A stretch of DNA of 64,000 nt from Glycine soja. Taxonomy: Eukaryota; Streptophyta; Magnoliopsida; Fabales; Fabaceae. A model generated the notes under the pieces. It was given only the letters and a program-made list of their open reading frames with translations, searched no databases and was not told where the DNA came from. This document shows positions 49,713 through 60,745 of this stretch, one piece after another. Within the stretch, counting starts at the first letter, position 1. Every line of letters begins with the position of its first letter. The position numbers and the translations under genes were made by a program. The DNA lies in contig NC_041016.1 in assembly GCF_004193775.1 (NCBI RefSeq), positions 39,540,547 through 39,604,546 on the forward strand. Direction: 5' to 3'.

Positions 49713-50546
49713 TCAGGAATACAAAGACATAAGACGATTGAGTGAGGAAGCATATTGACCAAGATGCAAGGAATTCCATGAAATTAAATCTCTCTCTGGC
49801 ATTTTATGAAATACAAACTTTGCAACCTCAGATTTTCTAGCCTGAGAATACATACTTAGGAGACTATTGCACACACAGACATTCGATTCCAGTCCAGATT
49901 TTACTACCATACCATGAAGCCCTCTTCCCCACCTCAAATTTTGAGCAGAGCCACACACTGGTAACAAGGCTGAAGTAGTAATATAATCTGTTTTTGCATG
50001 AGTATAATACATATGAGAAAAGTATTCTATAGATTTTTCACAATGACCATTATGTACACTTGCAGTAATTATTGAATTCTATGAAATAGTATCACATTCC
50101 TTCATGTCATCAAACACACAAGACACCTCCTCTATGCTATCACAATTACCAAACATGGAAATAAGGGAGTTTGCCATAGACACAGTAGTATCCAATCCAG
50201 ATTTGATCACACTACCAAGCACCTGATAACCCAACATTTTATCTACAAGCTCCCCACAAGACCTAATAACCATAGCCATTGTATTTTCATTACAGTACAC
50301 CCCATCACGCCTCAAACACCGATAAACACTCATAACCTCCTTTACACACCCATTATAAGTATAACCAACCATCAAAGAAGTCCAAGACACTATATTAGGT
50401 TCCTCAATCTCCTTAAAGACCTTGTCAACCTCAACAACCCAACCAAACGTACCATAAAAGTGAAGCAAACGTGTCCCAACAAATACATCACACGCTAAAC
50501 CGCATTTGATCACATGGGCATGAATTTGAAACGCCCCTTCAGTCAT
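49713..50546 (-). pseudogene. Pentatricopeptide repeat (PPR) protein fragment, PLS type
   Basis: One reading frame from MTEGAFQIHAHVIKCGL to about 49775, broken by an in-frame TAG (50079-50081, in DTIS-stop-NSI, where the repeat consensus has Trp). PPR hallmarks: AHVIKCGLACDVFVGTRLLH, NIVSWTSLMVGY, SVIKSGLDTTVSMANSLISM, GRGLHGMVVKSGLESNVCVC, MPERDLISWNSL. Spacing fits alternating P, L and S motifs of organelle RNA-editing PPR proteins. Family members are usually 500-900 aa; only about six to eight motifs remain and no E or DYW domain. After SWNSL the sequence loses similarity, so the 3' part is gone. Likely a duplicated, dead gene piece. Confidence 0.85.
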
Positions 50547-51290
50547 ACACCCCCAGAAAGCGTGTTAAAAAAATGGACCACACCAATTGCGAGAGCCTCA
50601 ACGTGGAACATGAAAGAAGGTCAAAGATGACTCAAATGTTCACTCATCCATTAACATGTTTCCTCCTTCACGTTCACACACACACTACCATCAAAACACT
50701 CCATTACATACATGTTTTCAAAATAGAAACAAAAACAAAGAAAAATCAAAATCAAAGGCAGTAAAAATAAACACTACCATCGAAGTTTCACATTACTAGC
50801 CAAAAAAATAACACTCCATCACAGACATGTTTTCAAAATAGAAACAAAAACAGAAATCAAAATCAAAGGCAGTAAAAATAAACACTACCATCGAAGTTTC
50901 ACATTATTAGCCAAAAAAATAGAATAATAAAATAGGGTTATGGAACCACGTCAACAAAGCTACTGTTTTTTCGGAACTAACATCATTTTCGATGATAACC
51001 ATTCTCTCAAAACACAGTGACACATACATTCGAAGAATCACGGCAGAGACGTACCTCAATCGCAGTGACTGAGAGTGAATGGAAAGTCACACAGGTTGCA
51101 GTGACAATCACGACAGAGACGAAGTCCTTTGCGATAGTTGCAGCTTCAATGGCAGTGGTACTTTCAGCGCAGCTTCAATGGTAGTGGTAGCAAGAAGAAA
51201 GAGGACAAAGGAGAAAGGGCAATGTGTTTGAGCACGAGGAGAAAGGACAAAGGAGAAAGGTCTGAGCGTGAGGGGCCTAAATTTTAATTT
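50547..51290. other. Former 5' flank of PPR fragment, no gene
   Basis: AT-rich DNA upstream of the PPR fragment. It holds a direct duplication of about 115 bp (50695-50810 and 50811-50922) and, further right, a GAC/GCAGTGAC-rich stretch (51040-51250) with short repeats of CTTCAATGGNAGTGGTA and AGGACAAAGGAGAAAGG. No ORF supported. Confidence 0.55.
50695..50922. repeat. Tandem duplication of about 115 bp
   Basis: Two copies starting ACACTCCATTACATACATG / ACACTCCATCACAGACATG. They share AGGCAGTAAAAATAAACACT and CGAAGTTTCACATTA. They differ by a few substitutions and a short deletion in the second copy. Confidence 0.85.
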
Positions 51291-51316
51291 GCATGTGTTT
51301 TAATTTATGAGAAGAG

Positions 51317-51506
51317 TAACATCGGTTTTTTTTTAAAATAACCGATGTTACCTAAGTTAGTTAACATCAGTTATTTAAATAACCGATGTTAATATGAAGT
51401 CCTTAACATAATATAAAGTAGTTAACATCGGTTATTTAAATAATCGATATTAACTAACTTGACTTATTTACAAAAATGCCACTGTGCTTTTCTTAACATC
51501 GGTTTT
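51317..51506. mobile_element. Hairpin cluster, CACTA-like subterminal repeats (partial)
   Basis: Repeated inverted motifs: TAACATCGGTT / AACCGATGTTA (51317-51350), TTAACATCAGTTATTT / AAATAACCGATGTTAA (51361-51392), GTTAACATCGGTTATTT / AAATAATCGATATTAAC (51422-51453) and a half copy TTAACATCGGTTTTT just before 51507. Such ATCGGTTATTT arrays are typical of subterminal regions of plant CACTA transposons; I assign this by style only. No terminal CACTA seen. The fourth hairpin is cut by the B LTR. Confidence 0.5.
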
Positions 51507-52115
51507 TGATGAGGACATGAACAAGAGCAAGGGCAAGGATCCACTTGAAGGACTTGGAGGACCTATGACAAGGGCTAGAGCAAGGAAAGCAACGGAAGCT
51601 CTTCAACAAGTGTTGTACATACTATTTGAATACAAGCCCAAGTTTCAAGGAGAAAAGTCCAAGGTTGTGAGTTGTATCATGGCCCAAATGGAGGAGGACT
51701 AAATGGCGCCACTTTGTCTCAATTTTAGAGTGTTTAGTCTGTCTAAATTTTAGAGTTGTATCGTGACCATAACTCTCATTTTACTTTCTCAAATTAAGTG
51801 ATTCTTGAGCCTAAATTGAAATTCAAAACGAGATCTTTCCCCTCGTTTTGGAATCACCTCATTTGGAGTCCTGTAGCTTGAGTTATAGCCATTTCTATAT
51901 TTTTGTCTAGCCACCACTTAACCTACGTTTTTACCATCTCATTCATCCATTTTATGCCAAGATTCACCTTATTAAGGCCCAGGAAATTAGTCACTGCCCA
52001 ACCCTTGAATCTTGCCAATTTCCCATCCTTTTCTTAATCAATTTTCTGAATTTTCCAACAAGGTTTAATCCTAGACGATCCTAAGTCAGCCCTTGTGCAA
52101 TGAAGGTTCATATCA
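51507..52115 (+). mobile_element. Family B 5' LTR with internal deletion
   Basis: Starts TGATGAGGACATGAAC and ends TTCATATCA, 609 bp compared with 1126 bp for the intact solo copy. The deletion joins GTCTAAATTTTAGAG to TTGTATCGTGACC, removing the region with TATA box and AATAAA. The first about 195 bp still code for the pol C-terminus (GPMTRARARKATEALQQVL). It is followed by primer-binding site, leader and gag. Confidence 0.9.
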
Positions 52116-52117
52116 TT

Positions 52118-52711
52118 TGGTTATCAGAGTTCCGATTCTAGGATCAACACTTCCTTTGCTGGAAATATTGGGTAACATCCTTCTTTATTTTCTTTGCCAT
52201 TTATATTACCTTCTTGTTCATGTTTTTTTTTTTTAGGCTGAACCATTGCAAAAGTTAAGCCTTTTGATCTCTTTGTTATAAAAAAAAACAGAAATTCGTA
52301 TAAGCAAAATTAAAAAAAAAAAGAGAGACAAATTTGGGTTGAATGGTTGATGCTTGAAGAACTTTAAAAAAAAATCTCTTTAAGGTAATATATTGGTTGT
52401 ATGAAGGATTGTTACTTGAATTCCTAAATTCTGAATTTTATTTCCTTCAATTGTGCCTAAAAACATTGTTAGCCTTTTTCTTGGTTAAGCTTTTCCTTGT
52501 CTCTCTAGCCTTACCTTACACATATTGGTGAATTGTTCTTTATTGTGGCCATAATCTCTTGAATTTCCTAAGAACTCAAGGGGAATTAGAGTGGTAAAAG
52601 GCAAGAGTGTTTTCATTAGAGAAAAGCCATAATTGTGTGATACACTTGAGTGGGTGAGGTATTCAAACAACAACTATAATTTTCTTGTTACGTTTGATTT
52701 GTTTGTTTGAG
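52118..52711 (+). other. Family B primer-binding site and leader
   Basis: TGGTTATCAGAGTTCCG (52118-52134) carries the family's extra base after TGGT. The leader has A-rich and T-rich tracts (52225-52325) and the conserved GAGTGGTAAAAGGCAAGAG block near 52590. It is homologous to the minus-strand leader at 11085-11660. Confidence 0.8.
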
Positions 52712-53794
52712 ATGGCAGGTACTAATCCTAATGATGGAGTGGGGCTTTCGCAATTCCAAATACAAGCTTTGACGCAACATTTGGAGAGGTTAATGAAACA
52801 ACGAGATGGTGCGCTCTATGAGAGGTTGGATCAAATGAAGAATAGAGATCATAATGAAGAAGAAAGGAGGAGAAGAGGGAATGATGGTGTTCCTAGACAA
52901 AACCGAATTGATGGTATTGAACTCAACATTCCTCCCTTTAAAGGAAAGGATGATCCAGAGGCCTACTTGGAGTGGGAGATGAAAATAGAGCATGTTTTCT
53001 CATGCAATAACTATGAGGAGTACCAAATGGTGAAGCTTGCCGCCACGGAGTTTTTCGACTATGCTCTTGTGTGGTGGAACAAGCTACAAAAAGAGAGAGC
53101 AAGAAATGAAGAGCCAATGGTTGATACAAGGGCAGAGATGAAAAGGATCATGAGGAAGCGATATGTGCTGGCTAGTTACTCATGGGACTTGAAATTCAAG
53201 CTCCAAAAACTAACCCAAGGCAACAAAGGGGTTGAAGAGTATTTCAAGGAAATGGATGTGCTCATGATTCAAGCAAAGATTGAAGAAGATGAGGAGGTAA
53301 CTATGGCTCGATTTCTTAATGGTTTGACTAATGATATCCATGATATTGTTGAGCTGCAGGACTTTGTTGAAATGGATGATTTGCTTCACAAAGCAATCCA
53401 AGTAGAGCAACAATTAAAAAGGAAAGGAGTGGCTAAAAGGAGTTTTACCAACTTTGGTTCTTCTAGTTGGAAAGACAAAGGTAAGAAAGATGGGGCTGCT
53501 ACTTCTAGTAGTTCTACACCTACCCCATCAAAAACTCGCTCAAAGTCCCAAGAGGAACCCTCTAAAAGGAGTAGAGATGTGAAGTGTTTCAAGTGCCAAG
53601 GCCTAGGACACTATGCTTATGAGTGCCCTAACAAAAGGTCCATGGTTCTTAGAGATGGAGAATATATAAGTGAATCCAATGTTGAAGAGGAAGAGGAGAG
53701 TGAGCACGTAGAGGAAGAGGAGACTCCGGAGGGAGATTTGTTGATGATTAGGCGGTTACTTGGTGGTCAATTGAAGCCTGTGGAGGAGAGCTAA
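52712..53794 (+). pseudogene. gag: Family B gag, second copy (premature stop)
   Basis: Gag starting MAGTNPNDGVGLSQF, about 95% identical by eye to the copy at 9939-11084. Gag domain (YLEWEMKIEHVFSCNNYEEY, ALVWWNKLQ), zinc knuckle CFKCQGLGHYAYEC, acidic tail. It ends at VEES-stop, where the other copy continues ESQRENIFHT (CAA to TAA). Several conservative losses (VDTRAEMKR, KRYVLASYSW) suggest relaxed constraint. Unlike the copy at 9939 it keeps the protease site downstream. Confidence 0.9.
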
Positions 53795-54342
53795 AGAGAA
53801 AACATCTTCCACACTGGATGTTTAATCAATGGCAAGGTGTGCATGGTGATCATTGATGGAGGTAGTTGCACCAATGTGGCTAGTGCTAGATTAGTGTCAA
53901 AGCTAAATTTAGCTACTAAACCATATCCTAGGCCATACAAACTTCAATGGCTTAGTAAGGATGGGGAGGTGCAAGTGAGGCAGCAAGTTGAAGTGAACAT
54001 TTCCATTGGGAAATACAATGATAAGGTACTTTGTGATGTTGTTCCTATGGAGGCCAACCACTTACTTTTGGGGAGACCATGGCAATTTGATAAAAGAGCC
54101 ACTCATGATGGTACACCAACAAGATCTCTTTCATGCACCAAGACAAAAAGATTGTGCTCAAACCATTGAGTCCACAAGAAGTGTGTGAGGATCAAAAGAA
54201 AATGAGAGAAAAACTTCTTCAAGAGAAGAGAGAAAAAGAAAAAGTGAGCAAAACACTTGAGAGTGAGAAAAAAAGGGAAACACTTGAGAGGAAAAAGAGT
54301 GAACAAAAGAAGACTTAAACACTTGAAGTGAATGAGAGCTTA
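53795..54342 (+). pseudogene. Family B protease and linker, frameshifted and truncated
   Basis: After the stop the frame continues ENIFHTGCLINGK, VCMVIIDGGSCTNVAS (aspartic protease active-site region, intact here), [36 protein letters not shown] one-base loss at about 54113 then shifts the frame. The following [18 protein letters not shown] linker is in another frame and ends with KSEQKKT-stop. Similarity to the B element stops at GAGAGCTA, where a new LTR-type sequence starts (TGTTGGATC). Confidence 0.88.
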
Positions 54343-55662
54343 TGTTGGATCAAGTGGCCTCAAAATAATTAAGAAGGAGGATTGAGTTAATTATTAATGT
54401 GTCTTGACTAATTCAAATTTATCCTTCTTAATATTACTAGATTCAATTATGCTTTACTACTAAGTTATGAGAAAGTAAAGAACAGAAACAATAACTTAGA
54501 CAAAAATAAAGCAGAAAAAAAGTGCACAGCGGAAAAGTAAAGAGTGTAGGGAAGAAGAAAACAAACACAAGATTTATACTGGTTCGGCCACAACCCGTGC
54601 CTACGTCCAGTTCCCAAGCAACTCACGATTCTTGAGATTTCCAATAACCTTGTAAAATCCTTTACAAGCAATGAGCCCTAAAGGATGTCCCCTCCTTTGT
54701 GCTCAGTGTAACACCAAGTGGATGTACGCTCCACTTAAACTGATCCACAAGAGATGTACCCTCTTTTGTTCTCAATATTACAACCCAAGTAGATGTACAC
54801 TATACTTGTACCACAAAGGATGTACGCTCCAATGTATTAAGACAAAGATATCTCAGGCAGTTAGTCCTTTGAAATCTTTGTAGGGTGAAGCAAAAGATAT
54901 CTCAGGCGGTTAGTCCTTTGAAATCTTTTGTATAGAGGGAGGAGGAAAGAATCAAAAGAATTCTCAGACGGTTAGTTCTTTGAATTCTTTTGGCAAGAGG
55001 GAGAAGGAAAGAATCAAAAGAATTCTTAGACGATTAGTTCTTTGAATTCTTTTGGCAAGAGGGAGAAGGAATAAAGAAGAAGAATAGCACAAGTTTTTGG
55101 TCAATGAACTTTTCTTGACAAAGAAAGTATTGAACAAAAACTCTTAGAAAGATTATGAGAAATGAATAAGAAAATCTGAGTTTGAATGAAAGGAACCAAT
55201 CTTCTTAAAATTCGTGCCATGGTCACATATATATAGTCATTTGATTACTCAAGTTAAAAGTTTATGACTCTTGCAAATTTCTTCAAAACTAGTCACTTTT
55301 TAAAAGTTGTGACTCTCTTGAAAACTAGTCACTTTAAAGGTTGTGACTTTTAAAAAATCTTCAGAAATAAGTCACTTTAAGAATTGTGACTTTTGGTAAT
55401 TTATGTTTCAAAATAAGTCATTAGTAATCGATTACCATCATAGTGTAATCGATTACACATCAATAGATGTGACTCTTCATGTTTAAATTTGAAAATCAAA
55501 ACATTTAGAAACACTATCGATTACACAAGTTAGAAATGATTTGAAAATGTTTTATCATAAGTTGTGACTCTTGAAATTTGAAATCTAACGTTTTAAAACA
55601 TTGGTAATCGATTACATGATTATGGTAATCGATTACAACTTTGTAAATCAGTTTGAAAAGAA
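54343..55662 (+). mobile_element. LTR-type fragment D (family not identified)
   Basis: Starts TGTTGGATCAAGTGG, with TG as expected for an LTR, inserted in the B pol linker. It contains the block TGGTTCGGCCACAACCCGTG, a series of imperfect tandem repeats with hairpins (54839-55067), a TATATATAG-like box near 55231 and four perfect plus one partial GTAATCGATTAC palindromes (55424-55646). These signals recall soybean LTRs, but I cannot name the family. No coding sequence. The right end is an abrupt change at about 55662. Confidence 0.55.
54839..55067. repeat. Imperfect tandem repeats forming hairpins
   Basis: Four units of about 58-65 bp. Two have AAGATATCTCAGGC-GGTTAGTCC-GAAATCTTT. Two have CAAAAGAATTCT-CAGACGGTTAGT-GAATTCTTTTG, where both arms pair (11 bp or more) around the loop. 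The pairing is kept although the stem sequence differs between the two types. Confidence 0.7.
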
Positions 55663-56472
55663 TGTTGTGATGGAAGCTTGCTTGTGGGGCTTCTATGGAG
55701 GCTGGATCTTTGAGCTTCAATGAGGTCCTTAAATGGTGATTTTCCACCCTCGAGATGCAGCGGAAGACAAAGGAGAAGAGGTAAGAGGCAGCGCCATCCA
55801 CTAGGGAATAAGCCATGGAAGAAGGAGCTTCACCACCAAGATGAGCCTTGGATAAGAAGCTTGGAGATGATGCTTCAATGGAGGAAAAGAAAGAGGGAAA
55901 GAAAGAGAGAGGGGGGAGCACGAAATTGAAGGAAGAAAAAGGGAGAGAAGTTGAACTTTGAGTTGTGTCTCACAAGACTCTCATTCATCAAAGTGTTACA
56001 CATGCTTCTATTTATAGACTAGGTAGCTTCCTTGAGAAGCTTTCTTGAGAAAACTTCCTTGAGAAGCTTCTTTGAGAAAACTTCCTTGAGAAGCTAGAGC
56101 TTAGCTACACACACCCCTCTCATAACTAAGCTCACCTCCTTGAGAAGCTTCCTTAAGAAGATTCCTAAAGAAGCTTGAGCTTAGCTACACATACCTCTCT
56201 AATAGCTAAGCTCACCTCCTTGAGATGAGAAGTTAGAGCTTAGCTACACACCCCCTATAATAGCTAAGCTCACCCCCATGACAAAAAACATGAAAATACA
56301 AAAAAAGTCCTTACTACAAAGACTACTCAAAATGCCCCAAAATACAAGGCTAAAACCCTATACTACTAGAATGGCCAAAATACAAGGCCTAGACGAAGGA
56401 AATACCTATTCTAATATTTACAAAGATAAGCGGGTTCATACTTAGCCCATGGGCTCGAAATCTACCCTAAGG
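55663..56472. mobile_element. Repetitive fragment E, probably LTR-derived
   Basis: Begins TGTTGTGATGGAAGCTTGC and contains iterated 'ccttgagaagctt' motifs (56030-56240) and the TATTTATAGACTAGGTAG box. It then changes into Athila-like pol at about 56473. Repetition of TTAGCTACACA and CTTGAGAAGCTT suggests LTR or leader DNA. The only long frame (minus, 55514-55921) is Ser/Phe-rich and not convincing as a gene. Confidence 0.45.
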
Positions 56473-57691
56473 CCTTTGGTGTATTTGCTTACAGGCGAAT
56501 GCCTTTCAGCCTTTGCAATGCTCCTACAACTTTTGAGAGATGTATGATGGCAATCTTTGCAGATATGGTGGAGAAGAGTATTGAAGTGTTTATGGATAAC
56601 TTTTATGTTTTTGGATCCTTATTTGAATGTTGTCTATCCAATCTGGAGAGAGTATTGAAAAGGTGTGAAGAAACCAATTTAGTTCTAAACTAGGAGAAAT
56701 TCCATTTTATGGTGAAAGAAGGCATTGTGCTAGGACACAAAATTTTTGCCAAGGGGATAGAAGTAGATAAAGCAAAGATTGATGTGATAGAAAATTTACC
56801 CCCTCCAGTAAATGTCAAAGGGATAAGGAGCTTTCTAGGGCATGCTGGATTCTATCGGCGATTCATTAAAGATTTCTCAAAGATCGCCAAACCACTCAAC
56901 AATCTGCTTAACAAGGATACTGCGTTTATATTTGATGAAGAATGCTTGCAAGCATTTAACATTCTCAAAACAAGACTAGTATCAGCTCTTGTGATTACAG
57001 CACCAGACTGGGGTCAAGAATTTGAGTTAATGTGTGATGCAAGTGACTATGCAATTGGTGTTGTGCTGGGTCAAAGGAAAGGCAAAGTTTTCCATGCCAT
57101 TTACTATGCCAGTAAAGTGTTGAATGATGCACAGATCAACTACGCTACCGCTGAAAAAGAAATGTTGGCAATTGTGTATGCATTAAAGAAGTTCAGATTG
57201 TACTTGGTAGGATCAAAGGTCATAGTTTACACGAATCATGCAGCAATCAAGTACTTACTTAATAAAGCTAATTCTAAGCATCATTTAATCAGATGGATTC
57301 TGTTACTTCAAGAGTTTGATTTGGAGATTTGGGACAATAAGGGTTCTAAGAATGTGGTAGCTGACCACTTGTCACGACTAGTCAACGAGGAGGTAACTTT
57401 GAGAGAGATGGAAATAAAAGATGAATTTCCAGATGAATCTCTATTTATGATGAGTGAGAGACCCTAGTTTGCTGACTTGGCTAACTTTAAAGCAGTAGGA
57501 ATTACCCCTAAAGATTTGACTTGGTAGCAAAGGAAGAAATTCCTTCATGACGCTCGTTTCTATGTATGAGATGACCCTCATCTGTTTAAGATGGGTGCTA
57601 ATAACATTTTGAGAAGATGTGTTACTAAGGAGGAAGCCAAGAATATTCTATGGCATTGTAATAACTCTCCATGTGGAGGACATTATGGTGG
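56473..57691 (+). pseudogene. pol: Athila-like Ty3/gypsy pol, RT C-terminus and RNase H
   Basis: Enters in the middle of RT (GVFAYRRMPFSLCNAPTTFE), continues with VFMDNFYVFG (the D-D motif read as D-N), [38 protein letters not shown] and RNase H ([46 protein letters not shown] with Asn where Asp is expected, [10 protein letters not shown]), then the start of the integrase zinc finger (CNNSPCGGHYGG). In-frame stops: TAG 56691, TAG 57465, TAG 57525, TGA 57567. The residue pattern fits the Athila lineage (soybean relatives are known as Calypso-type), assigned from memory of style. It is interrupted at the GGTGG target site. Confidence 0.88.
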
Positions 57692-58242
57692 TGATGAGAA
57701 TCATGAAACTGGCCAAATACAGGCTAAAGGCCCAAGTGGAGAAGGATGAAGGCCCAGAGGCAGAGACACTATCAAGACTATTAATTGTTGCTGAAGGCCC
57801 AAACTAATTTGAAGGCCCAAGTTAAATAAGTTTTTAGTTATAATTTATTTTTATTGTAATTTTGGCCCAAACTGTTTAAAAGGCCCATGTCTATTTTTAT
57901 CTTTTTGTTTAGCTACACTATAAGTATGGGTTTTTGTTTTGAATAAAAAAACTTTTGGCATTTGATAAAATTTGGTGAGAGTTTCTCTCTGGGTTCCTTG
58001 TTGAACCAATTATCAGACTTATCAAGGTAATCCTTGTGGCGTCTACCCTGACTTATCTTCCTTCACTGGAAGTGGCGTCTACCCTGACTTATCTTCCTTC
58101 ACTGGAAGTGGCGTCTACCCAGACTTATCTTCCTTCACCAGAAGTGACGTCTACCCTAACTTATCTTCCTTCACCGGAAGTGGCGTCATCCAAACCTTTA
58201 TAGCCTGTATCAAACGATCCGCTCCTACTCAGGTTCACATCA
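57692..58242 (+). repeat. Left LTR of composite insertion (plus)
   Basis: 551-bp LTR with only one U3 repeat unit, CTATAAGTA near 57918, a TTGAATAAAAAAAC signal and four 36-bp units (58038-58181). Followed by an intact primer-binding site TGGTATCAGAGC (58245-58256) and about 100 bp of leader, then the inverted junction at 58357/58358. Confidence 0.9.
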
Positions 58243-58357
58243 TCTGGTATCAGAGCTTCGGCTCTTGATACAGGTTCTATCTTATCCTATTATTTTTCTT
58301 TGTAATTTGTCTAGGTTCGTGTTTTGTCCTTGTTCTGTTATTTGTTTTCTTGTTTGC

Positions 58358-59003
58358 ACCTGAGTAGGAGCGGATTGTTTGATACAGGCTATGAAGGTTT
58401 GGATGACGCCACTTCCGGTGAAGGAAGATAAGTTAGGGTAGACGCCACTTCTGGTGAAGGAAGATAAGTCTGGGTAGACGCCACTTCCAGTGAAGGAAGA
58501 TAAGTCAGGGTAGACGCCACTTCCGGTGAAGGAAGATAAGTCTGGGTAGACACCACTTCCAGTGAAGAAAGATAAGTCAGGGTAGACGCCACAAGGATTA
58601 CCTTGATAAGTCTGATAATTGGTTCAACAAGGAACCCAGAGAGAAACTCTCACCAAATTTTATCAAATGCCAAAAGTTTTTTTATTCAAAACAAAAACCC
58701 ATACTTATAGTGTAGCTAAACAAAAAGATAAAAATAGACATGGGCCTTTTAAACAGTTTGGGCCAAAATTACAATAAAAATAAATTATAACTAAAAACTT
58801 ATTTAACTTGGGCCTTCAAATTAGTTTGGGCCTTCAGCAACAATTAATAGTCTTGATAGTGTCTCTGCCTCTGGGCCTTCATCCTTCTCCACTTGGGCCT
58901 TCATCCTTCTCCACTCGGGGCCTTGGTCCTTCTCCACTTGGGCCTTCGTCCTTCTCCACTTGGGCCTTTAGCCTGTATTTGGCCAGTTTCATGATTCTCA
59001 TCA
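58358..59003 (-). repeat. Middle LTR of composite insertion (minus, 3' LTR)
   Basis: Starts ACCTGAGTAGGAGCGG on the plus strand, so the terminal TGATGTGA is missing. Five 36-bp units (58405-58584), four U3 repeats, ends GATTCTCATCA. It is followed by a polypurine tract (59004-59018), which shows it is the 3' LTR of the minus element. Confidence 0.9.
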
Positions 59004-59782
59004 TTCCCTCCTTCTTGGAAAACATTTGTCCTCAAATGTTCAGGATCATCACCGGGTTCAAGTACCACTTCCTTCCTTTTCTTGGGGGCTTGCTTGACAT
59101 AGCTTTCATTCTTCTTTGCAATTTGCACCTTCACTTGGTCATACAATCTTTTCACATACTCAACTTTGGCATGTGCATCCTTACATTGAGTCTCTTGGGG
59201 ATTGCTTTTGTAAGTTGGCCTGTTAGGCAATGAAGCTCCGGGGAGGACATCAACTTGATGTTCTATGCCTCTTGAAGGTGGTAGTCCATGAGGAATCTCC
59301 TTAGGAAAGACATTTTTAAATTCCTGCAATAATGGTTGAACACTAGGAGAAATAGAAATAGTAAACTCATTAGAATTATCAGTAGAAATTTTACTGTCTT
59401 TGCAATACTGTAGATTGAGTGGTTCATGAGCAGGTAACACTTTCCTCACTTCACTCGCCTCTGCAAAATAATTAAATTTTCTCTCATGTGTATCACTCTT
59501 TTCCTCGGGTGTATCACTCTTCTTTTTCATATTCCTTTGTGGTGCCTCACTATTTTCTTTCTCTTGTTCTCTCTTTTCTCCCATTCTGATTTGCTCATCA
59601 CACACTTCTCTAGGGGATAGAGGTTTAAGAGTAAATGAGGAAGATTTGGCTATTCGTCTGTAGGGCTTTTCTTTGTTACGGTTCAACAAACGTTGCATTT
59701 GTGTAGTCCACGCGTCTAGAAATAAGCGTTGAGATTCGTCCAGTTGATGATATACACCACCATTGTCACCAGCTCTTGCCAT
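58901..59782 (-). CDS. Fused gag/pol-remnant ORF, second copy (293 aa)
   Basis: Same 293-codon frame as at 26215-27096: MARAGDNGGVYHQLDES, gag N-terminus to residue 43, linker KPLSPREVCDEQIRMGEK, RT N-terminal segment ([36 protein letters not shown]), integrase C-terminal piece (YVKRLYDQVKVQIAKKN) and LTR-encoded tail. I count about ten amino-acid differences from the other copy and no stop or frameshift. Both in-frame deletion joints (YRR/IAKSS and ETQ/xKDAH) are identical, so both copies descend from one deletion derivative. Function unknown. Confidence 0.8.
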   Translation of the reverse strand: MARAGDNGGVYHQLDESQRLFLDAWTTQMQRLLNRNKEKPYRRIAKSSSFTLKPLSPREVCDEQIRMGEKREQEKENSEAPQRNMKKKSDTPEEKSDTHERKFNYFAEASEVRKVLPAHEPLNLQYCKDSKISTDNSNEFTISISPSVQPLLQEFKNVFPKEIPHGLPPSRGIEHQVDVLPGASLPNRPTYKSNPQETQCKDAHAKVEYVKRLYDQVKVQIAKKNESYVKQAPKKRKEVVLEPGDDPEHLRTNVFQEGGNDENHETGQIQAKGPSGEGRRPKWRRTKAPSGEG

Positions 59783-60731
59783 GATTAAGGAACAAAGAAT
59801 TTTGCAGTAAATTAAAAAAAAATTCAGGACCTCACCACACTCTACTCACGTGTTTCTCTCTTTAATGGTAGTTCACTCGTGTTTGATGCTCTCAATATAG
59901 GCTTTTGTGTGATGTTTTCACTCTTGCCTTTTACCACTCACTCCCTCTTAAGTTCCTGGATGGACTGAATTAGACACACAAGGTAGTATAAAATAAAAGG
60001 AAAGACAATATAATTATCAGAGTAACAAATTAGATTTGGGATAACAACTTGGACTTGATTTGGATAGCAGATTGGATTTGATTTGGATAACAGATTAGAT
60101 TTGGATAACAAATCTGATTTGGATAAAAAATTTGATTTGATTTGATTTGGATAATAGATCAGATTTGGATAACAAATTAGATTTAATTTGGATAACAGAT
60201 ATTATAACAAATAAGATAACAGATAGGATAGCAGATAAGATAACAGATATGACAAGTAAACTTCAAATGCTCATAACTTTTGCTACGGTTATCCGTTTGA
60301 GGCCCACTATATATCAAAACGCTCAGAATTCAGAGGAGAATCTAGATAAGGGGATTTGGTACACGATTTTCTGCCAAAAAAAAGCCTCTAACTGCCACAA
60401 TTTCGTGTTCAAAGATCAAACACCCACTTTCTCTTTTTTCTCTTTCTTCTTTTCTTCTCTTTTTTTTTTCAAAATTTCTGCAACTTTTTTTTTTTACTTG
60501 AAACAGAACCCAAACAATTTTTTTTTATGACACAAAGTCTGAAAGACACTAGAAACAAGAACAATAACAAGAACACAAACGTGACAAGAACAAGAACGAA
60601 ACAAAGACACAAACAAGAACGCAACAAGACGCAAACAAGAAAACAAATAACAGAACAAGGACAAAACACGAACCTGGACAAATTACAAAGAAAAATAATA
60701 GGATAAGATAGAACCTGTATCAAGAGCCGAA
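59783..60731 (-). other. Leader of the minus element in the composite
   Basis: Nearly identical to 27097-28051: gag-proximal conserved block, GGATAACAGATT-type repeats, pyrimidine tract and CAAGAAC microsatellite. No gene seen. Confidence 0.75.
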
Positions 60732-60743
60732 GCTCTGATACCA
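60732..60743 (-). other. Primer-binding site of minus element in composite
   Basis: GCTCTGATACCA, i.e. TGGTATCAGAGC on the element strand. Intact. A second, oppositely oriented site is at 58245, so the composite has two primer-binding sites facing each other. Confidence 0.85.
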
Positions 60744-60745
60744 GA

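Noticed and set aside
51317..51506. Hairpin cluster considered as a microRNA precursor.
   Set aside because: Several short palindromes with identical ATCGGTTATTT words are typical of transposon subterminal repeats, not one long fold-back.
55514..55921. A 135-codon minus frame in fragment E.
   Set aside because: Ser/Phe-rich N-terminus, spans the D/E boundary, no domain; repetitive DNA.
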